Shown here in pieces: positions 35,352 to 43,696 of a stretch of 64,000 nt of DNA. The position numbers and the translations under genes are program-made. The DNA lies in NCBI RefSeq assembly GCF_011927835.1, contig NZ_JAATJH010000006.1:127583-191582 (forward strand), in the 5' to 3' direction. Under the pieces are notes generated by a model, which was not told where the DNA came from, ran no database searches, and saw nothing but the letters and a program-made list of their open reading frames with translations. Origin of the DNA: Neolewinella antarctica (GTDB lineage: Bacteria > Bacteroidota > Bacteroidia > Chitinophagales > Saprospiraceae). How positions within the stretch are numbered: position 1 is the first letter of the stretch; every line of letters begins with the position of its first letter.

Positions 35352-36437
35352 CTAAATATCCGGACAAAGAATCGTCGGCGTGACGTTCGGCTTCTTGTAA
35401 ATATTGAAAATGTACATGGCCGACAGCTCGAACGCGCCCTGGTAATTCGTCGCGGCCCGCGCCTGGCTCAACGTGATGTCGTAACTCAGCGCGGTTCTGA
35501 GTTGACCGAAGTTCAGCCCGACGAGCACCTGCGCGGCGTCGCCCGTCCGGTAACCCACGCCGAGGCGGAGGTCCATGTCCTTTTTGAGGTTGCGCTGCCC
35601 CCAGGCCTGGAGACTGATGGCGCTGGAAGCGGCTTCTTGCTGGAAGAAGATGGAGGGCTGGAAGCGCCATTTTTCGCCAGCTTCTAAATCTAACCGCGCG
35701 TGGGCGTGGATGGTGGCGCGGCGGTCGAGCCCGTCCGTATCAACGGCTGCGGTGCTATCCCGATTCTCCGACTCGATCAGCGAAGTCCGCTCCGGGCTGG
35801 TGAGGTGCAGCATGGAGATGCCCGCCTCGAAGACGTTGTTCTTTTTCGGGTTCAACATCATTTTTAGTTTCAGCCCCGCGTTGAGGTCATTAACGCTCTC
35901 GTTGTCACCGTCCTGACCGGTTGCCTGAAATTCATTGGTCCCGCCCTGGCCACCCTGGGTGGAGGAAATCGTTTCTTCCTGCAGCAGCGTACCCTGAAAA
36001 TCAAACCCGTAAGAAATACTACCGTACTGTACGCCGAGCGTGACGATGTTGGTCCGCTTTTTGTCGAGCGCCAGGTGATAGGCCGCGCTGAAGCCGAAGA
36101 AGTTCTCCGTGTAATCCGCGCTGCTGCTCGTGCCCGCCCCCTCGAAGGGTGACTTGCTGTTCACCAGGCTCATCCCGACGCCAATCCAGTCCTGCTTCCG
36201 CAGGCCGAACGCCAGTGGCGCGTCCACGTAAGCCGTCGGGGAGTTGATGCCGTTGATGCTGTGCCACTGCCCCCGGAAGATGCCCCCCACCCGCACGGAA
36301 CCCGCGAACGCGCCCGTATTGGCGGCGTTGAGCCAGAGCGGCGCGTAGTTGTGTAGGGTATAGTGTGCGTTCTGAGCGCTCAGGGGCACGGCGGCGGCGA
36401 AGGCCAGGCAGAGGAAAAGTAAACGGCGGAGACGCAT
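35352..36437 (-). CDS. PorP/SprF family type IX secretion outer-membrane protein
   Basis: 361 residues from the ATG at 36437; residues 1-21 are a signal peptide ending in PLSAQ. The start of the mature protein (YTLHNYAPLWLNAANTGAFAGSVRVGGIFRGQW) and the long alternating beta-strand pattern match the PorP/SprF family, 14-strand outer-membrane barrels that anchor secreted type IX components. Many paralogues occur per genome, each paired with a PorE-like or adhesin gene; here the partner is the 876-residue protein 157 bases downstream. Confidence 0.88.
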   Translation of the reverse strand: MRLRRLLFLCLAFAAAVPLSAQNAHYTLHNYAPLWLNAANTGAFAGSVRVGGIFRGQWHSINGINSPTAYVDAPLAFGLRKQDWIGVGMSLVNSKSPFEGAGTSSSADYTENFFGFSAAYHLALDKKRTNIVTLGVQYGSISYGFDFQGTLLQEETISSTQGGQGGTNEFQATGQDGDNESVNDLNAGLKLKMMLNPKKNNVFEAGISMLHLTSPERTSLIESENRDSTAAVDTDGLDRRATIHAHARLDLEAGEKWRFQPSIFFQQEAASSAISLQAWGQRNLKKDMDLRLGVGYRTGDAAQVLVGLNFGQLRTALSYDITLSQARAATNYQGAFELSAMYIFNIYKKPNVTPTILCPDI

Positions 36438-36594
36438 AGGGTGGCGGGTTGTCGGGGAAATACAGCAGCCCGCGCCGGCGGTGAGAAAGCCCGGGTACGG
36501 GCCAAGATACAACGAGATTCGAGTAATTTAGTAGCGGGGAGGACGATCGGGCCGCGAGTGTCGGGCGGCAGCATTTCTGTTTAATCGCTCGCCA

Positions 36595-37119
36595 CTACTT
36601 ACTCGCCGCCACCCGGGGTTTTTTGTAAACGGGTACCGTGCTGCACGGCTCGCCGAACATGAGCGACTTTACGTGGGGTTGCAGGTGGGTCGTTACGTCC
36701 AGGTACGCCGAGGCCGGGATCGTCCTTTCTCCACAACCTTTGATGACGACTCGCTTATCGACGAAGTTTTCCGGGTCGAGATTTTGAATCACCTTCCGGT
36801 AGTGCTGTCGCAAAAACTCCGCTTCCGTGCCCTGGTAAATATCCGCCGCGTAGGGCGTTGCCGCCGCCGCCACGAGCATGTAGGCCCAGTTGGGGATGAT
36901 GGCGTCCGCCGAACAGAAGACCAATAGGATCTTGTCTTCGTACTGACTAAAATCGTGGTCCTTCACGGCCGCGCGAAAGTCTTTCTCCTTTAAGATCAAC
37001 TCCATAAAGAGGTAATCCTTCAGGTCGAACGTCGCGAAGGCTTGCCGGGGCCAGTGCTCTTCCAGCTTAAGGGTGACGATGCCGGAAACGGCTACGCGGT
37101 TGGTGAGGAGGTCGGCCAT
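36595..37119 (-). CDS. DUF2480 protein
   Basis: 174 residues, matches DUF2480 over its whole length (IVTLKLEEHWP near 15, FDLKDYLFMELILKEKDFRAAVKDHD, VFCSADAIIPNWAYMLVA, KGCGERTIPASAYLDVTTHLQPHVKSLMFGEPCSTVPV). It is a conserved cytosolic protein of Bacteroidetes with unknown function; the Cys residues in KGCGE and GEPCS could matter. The heptamer array pair lies directly upstream, between it and scpB. Confidence 0.9.
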   Translation of the reverse strand: MADLLTNRVAVSGIVTLKLEEHWPRQAFATFDLKDYLFMELILKEKDFRAAVKDHDFSQYEDKILLVFCSADAIIPNWAYMLVAAAATPYAADIYQGTEAEFLRQHYRKVIQNLDPENFVDKRVVIKGCGERTIPASAYLDVTTHLQPHVKSLMFGEPCSTVPVYKKPRVAASK

Positions 37120-37164
37120 TTTCTGGTGATTTTTCAGAGAACGGTGGGGTGGGGGTTTAGTTTG

Positions 37165-37233
37165 TTGGCGGTAGGAAATTAGGCGGTAGGCTGGTAGGCG
37201 GTAGGAAAATTAGGCGGTAGGCTGGTAGGCGGC
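37165..37233 (-). repeat. Heptamer array, GGCGGTAG orientation
   Basis: Five degenerate GGCGGTAGG units separated by AAATTA or CTGGTA. It forms an inverted pair with the array at 37323-37396 around an AT-rich spacer of 89 bases. Confidence 0.8.
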
Positions 37234-37321
37234 AGAATTTGGAGACTTCCTCAAATTAATACAGGGCAAATGGACGGAATAATTGAAAAATTATTACTTG
37301 AGAACTACGTAAGGTGAGCTA

Positions 37322-37953
<632 letters not shown>

Positions 37954-38074
37954 GGGGCGCGAAGGTAGGGCCTTAGCTTTATTGGCCGGGGCCAATTCCC
38001 GCGGGTAGTGGTAGTGGCCGCGGGTGGGTGCTGGCCGGATAGTCTTACTTTACCGATAATTTCACTCCTTACTT

Positions 38075-39631
38075 ATGCACCGACCGCTCGCCCTACTTTT
38101 TCTGCTCCTCGCTATACTCCCCTGCACCCGCGTCCGCGCCCAGATAACCGAACGGGCGACGGAGAACAGCCTGCGGGAACGGACCCTACAAAGCCTGGAG
38201 GCCTACCAAGATTTTCTCTCCATGCCCAACGACGCGCGGCGGGAAGGGGAGCTCGAACCGAACCTGCGGTGGCTGGAAGCAGCATTCGGGAAGCGTGGAT
38301 TTACGGGCCAGCGGCTAGAAAACGAAGGGATTGATCTGCTACTGTTTACTTATGCCGCGGCAGCGCCCGATGCACAAACCGTCCTCTTCTACGGCCACGT
38401 CGATGGCCAGCCCGTCGACCGTTCAAAATGGGTGCTCAGCCTACCCTTCGAACCAGTTTACGGACGCATGACGACCACCCCCGAGGGGAACGTAGAATAC
38501 CAAAAAGTAGACACACTCCCGGCCGACCCCGAGACCAGCGACGTACGACTCTTCGCCCGCGCCGCCTCCGACGCGAAGGCCCCGCTGATGCTCTTCCTGG
38601 TTGCCTGGGACGAGATGATCGCGGCGGGCAAACGACCCGATTACATCGTGAAATTCATCGTCGACCCGATGGAGGAAACCAGCAGCCCCGACCTGCCGGG
38701 CGCGGTCACCACCCACCGCGCAGCCCTGGCGGCCGACCACCTGATCATCCTCGACGGGCCGGTGCACACGACCAACAAACCCACGCTGGTGGGCGGCGCG
38801 CGCGGGATTGCGGGCGTACGCCTAACCGTCTACGGGCCCAAGCTCCCGCAACACTCCGGGCACTACGGCAACTACGCCCCGAACCCCGGCCTCCGACTGG
38901 CGCAGTTGCTGGCCGGCATGAAGGACGAGGACGGGCGGGTGACGATCCCCGGATTTTACGACGGGATCGAGCTCGACGACGCGACGCGCGAGTTACTGGC
39001 CGCCGTACCGGATGACTTGCCGGCTATCCACCAACAAATCGGATTTTCCACGCCGGACGCGGTCGGTGGAAATTTGCAGGAAGCTTTGCAGTACCCCAGC
39101 CTGAACATCAAAGGATTTCGCAGCGGCTACGTGGGCCAGGCGGCCCGGACGATCATCCCCGCGACGGCGGTAGTAAATATGGATATCCGTCTGGTGAAGG
39201 AATCCGATGGCGACCGGCTGCTCGGGCTGGTACGCGATTACGTGGAGACCGAGGGTTATTTCATCATCCCGGAAGGCCGCGAACCGACGGACGAAGAGCG
39301 CGCGGCGCACCCGAAACTAGCTTCCTTCAGCGGGAAAACGAGCTACGGTGCTTTCCGGACGGACCTCAACGGCCCGACGGGCGCGTGGCTACAACGGGCG
39401 CTAACGTCTACGTTTGGGGAAGAACCGATTCTACTGCGGACGATGGGCGGCTCCGTGCCGATTGCTCCGTTCGTCAACATTCTTGATGTTCCAGCCGTCG
39501 TGCTGCCGCTCGTCAACCCGGACAATAATCAGCACAGCCCGAACGAGAATATTCTGCTGCGGAATTATTTCCGGGGGGCGGAGACGCTTTACGGGGTGTT
39601 GGTGGAGGAGTTAGGCGGTAGGGAAGATTAG
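38075..39631 (+). CDS. Secreted M20 family peptidase
   Basis: 518 residues. The signal peptide ends around CTRVRAQ; the codons for CTRVRA come from a copy of the dispersed motif (38123-38142). Zinc-peptidase motifs of family M20: YGHVDGQPVD (first His/Asp pair), ARAASDAKAPL, the Glu-Glu of DPMEETSSPDLPG, and the last ligand in NPDNNQHSPNENI. Dimerisation domain ~225-365. It probably hydrolyses dipeptides or acyl-amino acids in the periplasm. The last six codons and the TAG come from the heptamer repeat (LGGRED), so its true end may originally have been earlier. Confidence 0.9.
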   Translation: MHRPLALLFLLLAILPCTRVRAQITERATENSLRERTLQSLEAYQDFLSMPNDARREGELEPNLRWLEAAFGKRGFTGQRLENEGIDLLLFTYAAAAPDAQTVLFYGHVDGQPVDRSKWVLSLPFEPVYGRMTTTPEGNVEYQKVDTLPADPETSDVRLFARAASDAKAPLMLFLVAWDEMIAAGKRPDYIVKFIVDPMEETSSPDLPGAVTTHRAALAADHLIILDGPVHTTNKPTLVGGARGIAGVRLTVYGPKLPQHSGHYGNYAPNPGLRLAQLLAGMKDEDGRVTIPGFYDGIELDDATRELLAAVPDDLPAIHQQIGFSTPDAVGGNLQEALQYPSLNIKGFRSGYVGQAARTIIPATAVVNMDIRLVKESDGDRLLGLVRDYVETEGYFIIPEGREPTDEERAAHPKLASFSGKTSYGAFRTDLNGPTGAWLQRALTSTFGEEPILLRTMGGSVPIAPFVNILDVPAVVLPLVNPDNNQHSPNENILLRNYFRGAETLYGVLVEELGGRED

Positions 39632-39672
39632 GCGGTAGGGAAGAATTAGGCGATAGGCTTGTAGGCGGTAGA
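39611..39672 (-). repeat. Heptamer array, GGCGGTAG orientation
   Basis: Four units (TTAGGCGGTAGGGAAGA, TTAGGCGGTAGGGAAGAA, TTAGGCGATAGGC, GTAGGCGGTAG). Inverted partner of 39718-39758; the spacer is 45 bases and AT-rich. Confidence 0.8.
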
Positions 39673-39717
39673 GCTGATTTTATTGAGTACGAGTAATATA
39701 TTATAAATGCGTTTCTT

Positions 39718-39758
<41 letters not shown>

Positions 39759-39765
39759 ATGACCC

Positions 39766-40593
39766 TTATCCCAAAATCCGCTTCTTCATCACCTCAAATT
39801 CTTCCTGCGTAATAATATTCTGCGCCTTCATCTCGGCGAGTTCTTTGATCTTACGGATGGCGGCGTCGTTGATGGGCGCGGTCGCGGGTGCGGAGGATTT
39901 GGTGGGTGCGCTCGGGTCTTCTAGTAAGTCGGCGGCGGCCGTAGCCTGCGGCGTGTGGCCGGGGCTGCCGGGGTCCGGGACGGCGGACGTCGTGGGCGGC
40001 GGGGTAGGGTTGAAGCCGGTCGGCATCGTGGAGGCTGGCTTAGGAGACGTGGGCGGTACGATAGATTCGCCCTTATTGTCCGCTTCCTTTTTCCAATCCT
40101 TAGCTACGTCCTTACCCTTCTCAAAACTTTCGTTGTACAATTTCTTGAGCCGGTCGGTATCAAAATCGAGGAAGGTACCACCGTGGGCGAAGTGTTGTTT
40201 AAAGACTTCCCCGAGCGCGTAAGTACTCGCACCGTTGACGGCCGCCGTAGTGATGCCACCAATGATGGTGCCGATACCGGGGACGAGCTTGATCAGACTG
40301 CGCGCGCCGGCCCGGGCCATGGTACTGGTCGTTAGGGAGCTGACGATGGCTTTGCCCTGGGTTTCGGCGAAATCGATATCGTAGACCCGCGTCAGTTGCC
40401 GGATCATGTCGAGTTGCAAAGCCGAGACGGCGAACACATCCGCAATCGGTAGCGGAATAATGTAACTCGCGCCCATGCTCCAGAGCACGTGGTTGCGAAT
40501 GATGGTTTCGGCGTGGCGATTTTTATCGTTGGTCGGTCCCATGAAGGAGTCTTTTAGTTGCTTCTTGGCGAAGTCGGTGATTTTTTTGCGCAT
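39766..40593 (-). CDS. DUF697 protein with C-terminal SHOCT motif
   Basis: 275 residues. Residues ~25-150 match DUF697 (HVLWSMGASYIIPLPIADVFAVSALQLDMIRQL..., then a Gly-rich membrane-inserting segment IKLVPGIGTIIGGITTAAVNGASTYALGEVF). A disordered Pro/Thr/Ser linker (~190-240) leads to a SHOCT helix pair (IRKIKELAEMKAQNIITQEEFEVMKKRIL). The linker residues APATAP are encoded by a dispersed-motif copy (39873-39891). It is likely membrane-associated; the function is unknown. Confidence 0.85.
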   Translation of the reverse strand: MRKKITDFAKKQLKDSFMGPTNDKNRHAETIIRNHVLWSMGASYIIPLPIADVFAVSALQLDMIRQLTRVYDIDFAETQGKAIVSSLTTSTMARAGARSLIKLVPGIGTIIGGITTAAVNGASTYALGEVFKQHFAHGGTFLDFDTDRLKKLYNESFEKGKDVAKDWKKEADNKGESIVPPTSPKPASTMPTGFNPTPPPTTSAVPDPGSPGHTPQATAAADLLEDPSAPTKSSAPATAPINDAAIRKIKELAEMKAQNIITQEEFEVMKKRILG

Positions 40594-40696
40594 GATGTTA
40601 CTTGGAACGCACGGGGGGCGGTTCGGGTTATTTCTGGGGTAGGGAAGTTCTAGTTTATAGATGAACGGGCTTTATTGTTAGATGGAAGGAGGGGAA

Positions 40697-40756
40697 TAGG
40701 CGGTAGGAAGCATTAGTCAGTAGGCTGGTAGGCGGTAGGACGATTATGTGGTAGGT
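40697..40756 (-). repeat. Degenerate heptamer array left of the four-helix-bundle gene
   Basis: TAGGCGGTAGGAAG, CAGTAGGCTGGTAGGCGGTAGG and TGTGGTAGG units. Inverted partner of the array at 41233-41339. Confidence 0.75.
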
Positions 40757-40760
40757 AATT

Positions 40761-40790
40761 GTATTCGTTTTTAAACGATAGTATTCGTTT
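40761..40790. promoter_or_regulatory. Repeated GTATTCGTTT sequence, possible operator
   Basis: GTATTCGTTT occurs twice (40761-40770 and 40781-40790), separated by an inverted piece TTAAACGATA, just before a candidate promoter. Such symmetry often marks a repressor site, but no binding protein is known. Confidence 0.35.
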
Positions 40791-40800
40791 AAGATGCTTC

Positions 40801-40808
40801 TACATTTG
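40801..40808 (+). promoter_or_regulatory. Candidate -7 box of the four-helix-bundle gene
   Basis: TACATTTG, 35 bases before the ATG. The upstream half-site is not clear. Confidence 0.4.
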
Positions 40809-40843
40809 GGGAACATTTAGAGATTTGTGCAAAATCGTTCGAT

Positions 40844-41215
40844 ATGGCTGCTTCTAATTTTACTACTTGGTTTGCGTATGAGAAGGGTATGCGACTAGCG
40901 AAGTGCGTCTCCCAACTCGCCCGAAATCGATTTCCGAGAGAAGAAAAATACTCACTGACCGATCAGATACGCCGATCTTCGCGCTCCGTGTGTTCGAATC
41001 TTGCGGAGTCCTTCGCAAAACGCGTCTACCCCAAACATTTCGCCGCCAAACTAACCGACGCCATGGGTGAGAATTACGAAACACAGGTCTGGCTACAAGT
41101 AGCACTAAACGAAAAGTACATTAGCGAAGAAGTCTACCAAGAATACCAAGCAGCCTCCGAGGAAGTAGGGAGACTCCTGACATTCATGCATCAGAACCCC
41201 CACAAATTCACCTAA
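40844..41215 (+). CDS. S23-like four-helix-bundle protein
   Basis: 123 residues, matching the four-helix-bundle (23S rRNA intervening-sequence protein) family: WFAYEKGMRLAKCVSQLA, FPREEKYSLTDQIRRSSRSVCSNLAESFAKR, KLTDAMGENYETQVWLQVALNEKYISEE and EVGRLLTFM. Relatives occur inside intervening sequences of 23S rRNA genes, and the family also includes the Avd accessory protein of diversity-generating retroelements. Here no reverse transcriptase or rRNA gene is near. The gene is enclosed by inverted heptamer arrays, and the flanks are AT-rich, so it may be part of a mobile or formerly mobile element. Confidence 0.85.
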   Translation: MAASNFTTWFAYEKGMRLAKCVSQLARNRFPREEKYSLTDQIRRSSRSVCSNLAESFAKRVYPKHFAAKLTDAMGENYETQVWLQVALNEKYISEEVYQEYQAASEEVGRLLTFMHQNPHKFT

Positions 41216-41232
41216 CCCAAGGATTACAGTCG

Positions 41233-41339
<107 letters not shown>

Positions 41340-41343
41340 AAAA

Positions 41344-42336
41344 ATGCCCACCATCCTAGCCATAGAATCCAGCTGCGACGACACCAGCGCCGCCATCGTA
41401 AAAGACGGTAAAGTCCTCAGCAACGTAACCGCCACCCAGGCCATCCACGTGGAGTTCGGCGGCGTCGTGCCCGAACACGCCAGCCGGGCGCACCAGCGGA
41501 ACATCGTGCCAACCGTTGCCGTAGCCTTCCAGCGCGCCGAGCTCACACCGGAAGACGTGGACGCGGTCGCCTTCACGCGCGGTCCCGGCCTGATCGGTTC
41601 CCTCATGGTCGGCGTCAGCTTCGCCAAAGCCTTCGCGCTGGCCCGCGACCTGCCCCTCATCGAAGTCGACCACATGCAAGCCCACGTACTGGCCCACTTC
41701 GCCGAAGACCCCAAACCCGAATTCCCCTTCCTCTGCCTTACCGTTTCCGGTGGCCACACCCAACTCGTCGTCGTCCGCACCGCCCTCGACCAGAAAGTCA
41801 TCGGCCGCACCCTCGATGACGCCGCCGGCGAAGCCTTCGACAAGACCGGCAAAATGCTCGGCCTCGACTACCCCGCCGGCCCGGAAGTCGACCGCCTCGC
41901 CCAAACCGGCCAACCCACCGTCGCCTTCGCCCGCCCCGACCCCGGCGAACTCAACTTCTCCTTCAGCGGCCTCAAAACCAGCGTCCTTTATACCCTCCAG
42001 AAGAAACTACGCGAAGATCCAGACTTCGTAAAAAATAACCTCGCCGACACCTGCGCCTCCATCCAGGAAGTCATCGTCTCCGTCCTCCTCCGCAAGATCG
42101 AACTGGCCGTAGCGCAAACCGGCCTCACTAGGGTCGCCCTGGCCGGCGGCGTCAGCGCCAACAGCAGCCTCCGTGCCGGACTGACCGAACTGGGCAAAGA
42201 GAAAGGGTGGCAAACCTTCATCCCCCGCTTCGAGTACTGCACGGACAACGCGGCGATGATCGGCGTTACCGGCGCTTTCAAGTATGCCGCCGGCAAGTTT
42301 GTGGGGCAGGATGTGGCCCCCGCCGCTCGCTTCTAG
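41344..42336 (+). CDS. tsaD: tRNA threonylcarbamoyladenosine transferase TsaD
   Basis: 330 residues, ASKHA-fold enzyme that moves threonylcarbamoyl to A37 of ANN-decoding tRNAs. Seen: ILAIESSCDDTSAAIV at the start, the metal motif VVPEHASRAH, FTRGPGLIGSLMVGVSFAKA, TVSGGHTQLVV, DDAAGEAFDKTGKMLGLDYPAGP, and GGVSANSSLR near the C-terminus. It is an essential housekeeping gene whose start codon is preceded immediately by the heptamer array, so transcription must cross or start within that repeat. Confidence 0.96.
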   Translation: MPTILAIESSCDDTSAAIVKDGKVLSNVTATQAIHVEFGGVVPEHASRAHQRNIVPTVAVAFQRAELTPEDVDAVAFTRGPGLIGSLMVGVSFAKAFALARDLPLIEVDHMQAHVLAHFAEDPKPEFPFLCLTVSGGHTQLVVVRTALDQKVIGRTLDDAAGEAFDKTGKMLGLDYPAGPEVDRLAQTGQPTVAFARPDPGELNFSFSGLKTSVLYTLQKKLREDPDFVKNNLADTCASIQEVIVSVLLRKIELAVAQTGLTRVALAGGVSANSSLRAGLTELGKEKGWQTFIPRFEYCTDNAAMIGVTGAFKYAAGKFVGQDVAPAARF

Positions 42337-42641
42337 CTCACCGACTACTGTACAACCTATCATTAATTGAAGCTCATCGCGTCAAATTTTTTTGAACACA
42401 AAAAGCACATAAGTAACAAAAGGCACAAAAATCAAACTAACGCAGAAGATTTACTGCTAACCTTTCTGTGTTTTTGTCCTTTTCTGTGTCTTTTGTGTTC
42501 TCCGCTTTGTCCGGTGGGGTGACCGTACTAAAAAGAGTGGCGTAGCCACGAAGAGCCGTGCGGTAGCTACCCGCCGCAGGCAGCAGCGCAGCTAATCAAA
42601 TATCAAGAGCACGAAGTACAGCGAAGCTAATCGCATATTGA
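42337..42641. other. 305-bp intergenic region filled with repeats
   Basis: After tsaD come an inverted repeat of CACAAAA-type units (42394-42510) and then a CG-rich segment (42540-42641) sharing AGAGCCGTGCGGTA with the region at 53129. No gene is seen. Confidence 0.6.
42394..42510. repeat. Inverted repeat of CACAAAA/GACACAA units
   Basis: Left arm GAACACAAAAAGCACATAAG, ACAAAAGGCACAAAAATC; right arm CTGTGTTTTTGTCC, CTGTGTCTTTTGTGTTC. It is the same type of element as 12901-12998, with a different spacer. Confidence 0.65.
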
Positions 42642-42719
42642 ATACCGCATATCAACAAACAAACCTCCGCCAACGCCCAAATCCACCTAGCCGTCCTCCT
42701 CTGGGGCTTCACCGGCATC

Positions 42720-43526
42720 ATGGGCGACTGGATCCAACTCTCCGCCCTCACCCTCGTCTGGTGGCGGGTGCTCATCACGTCCGTAGCCCTCGCGCCGTTC
42801 ATTCGCCCCCGGGCCTTACTGGCCGATCTCGGCCGCAAGCAACTGCTGATCTTCGCCGGCCTCGGCGTACTCGTCGTGCTCCACTGGGTCACCTTTTACG
42901 GGGCAATCAAACTCGCCAACGCCAGCGTCGGGTTGATCTGCCTGGCGACGACGTCGCTCTGGTCCAGCCTCATCGAGCCGTTCGTGATGCGCCGGCCGGT
43001 CAACTGGTTCGAAACGTCGGTGGGCCTGCTCATTTTGCCGGGGATTTACCTGATCGCCGACGGCGTCGACCCCGGGATGACGGACGGAATCATCGTCGGG
43101 CTGGTCTCGGCAATTCTCGTTTCTTTCTTCACCGTCTACAACAAAAAGTACGTAGAGAAGACCGACCCGCTGCGGATCGTTTTTCTCGAACTGGGGGCGG
43201 GTACGCTGTTTCTGACCCTATTTCTGCCCTTTTTCGGTGGGCAGTTTTGGCCGTCGCCGGTGGACTGGATGTGGCTGGTCATCCTGGCGCTGCTCTGTAC
43301 AATCTTCACCAACTGGCTGTTTCTGCGGGCTTTGCGGGAGCTTTCCGCCTTCGCCGCCAACCTGACCGTCAACCTGGAGGCCGTTTACGGGATTTTGTTG
43401 GCTTACTTTTTACTGGACGATGCCAAAGAGTTGGAGCCAACCTTCTACGTGGGGACGGCCGTCATTATCGTGGCCGTTTTTGGCTACGCCATCGCCAAAA
43501 GAGTACTGCGCGGGCGGGCCAAATAG
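42720..43526 (+). CDS. EamA-family (DMT) transporter
   Basis: 268 residues from the first ATG, with about nine membrane helices and the two EamA repeats (WWRVLITSVALAPF..., LGAGTLFLTLFLPFFG..., LTVNLEAVYGILLAYFLLDDAKELEPTFYVGTAVIIVAVFGYAIAK). The real protein probably begins earlier: the frame is open back to a TGA at 42639 and encodes IHLAVLLWGFTGIM, the normal first helix of this family, but no ATG, GTG or TTG is present there (only ATA or ATC). It likely exports a small metabolite; the substrate is unknown. Confidence 0.8.
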   Translation: MGDWIQLSALTLVWWRVLITSVALAPFIRPRALLADLGRKQLLIFAGLGVLVVLHWVTFYGAIKLANASVGLICLATTSLWSSLIEPFVMRRPVNWFETSVGLLILPGIYLIADGVDPGMTDGIIVGLVSAILVSFFTVYNKKYVEKTDPLRIVFLELGAGTLFLTLFLPFFGGQFWPSPVDWMWLVILALLCTIFTNWLFLRALRELSAFAANLTVNLEAVYGILLAYFLLDDAKELEPTFYVGTAVIIVAVFGYAIAKRVLRGRAK

Positions 43527-43565
43527 CGTTGCCGCCCCGTCAACCCTGCTCTGCTGAATTTTCCC

Positions 43566-43585
43566 GGCACCCGCGCCCGCGCCCA
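43566..43585 (+). repeat. Dispersed GC-rich motif, short type
   Basis: GGCACCCGCGCCCGCGCCCA between the EamA and subtilase genes. Confidence 0.6.
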
Positions 43586-43696
43586 CCCAAATCTACGGCC
43601 GGAGGCGAAAGGTGACGTAAAAGCCACCGCTGCGACAACTGAATTAAGCGTTAATACCGTACTTTTAACGGCGTCAACCCTGTTACTAATCGACCA

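Noticed and set aside
40844-41215. Avd-type accessory gene of a diversity-generating retroelement
   Set aside because: Although the fold is shared, no reverse transcriptase, template repeat or variable repeat is visible within several kb.
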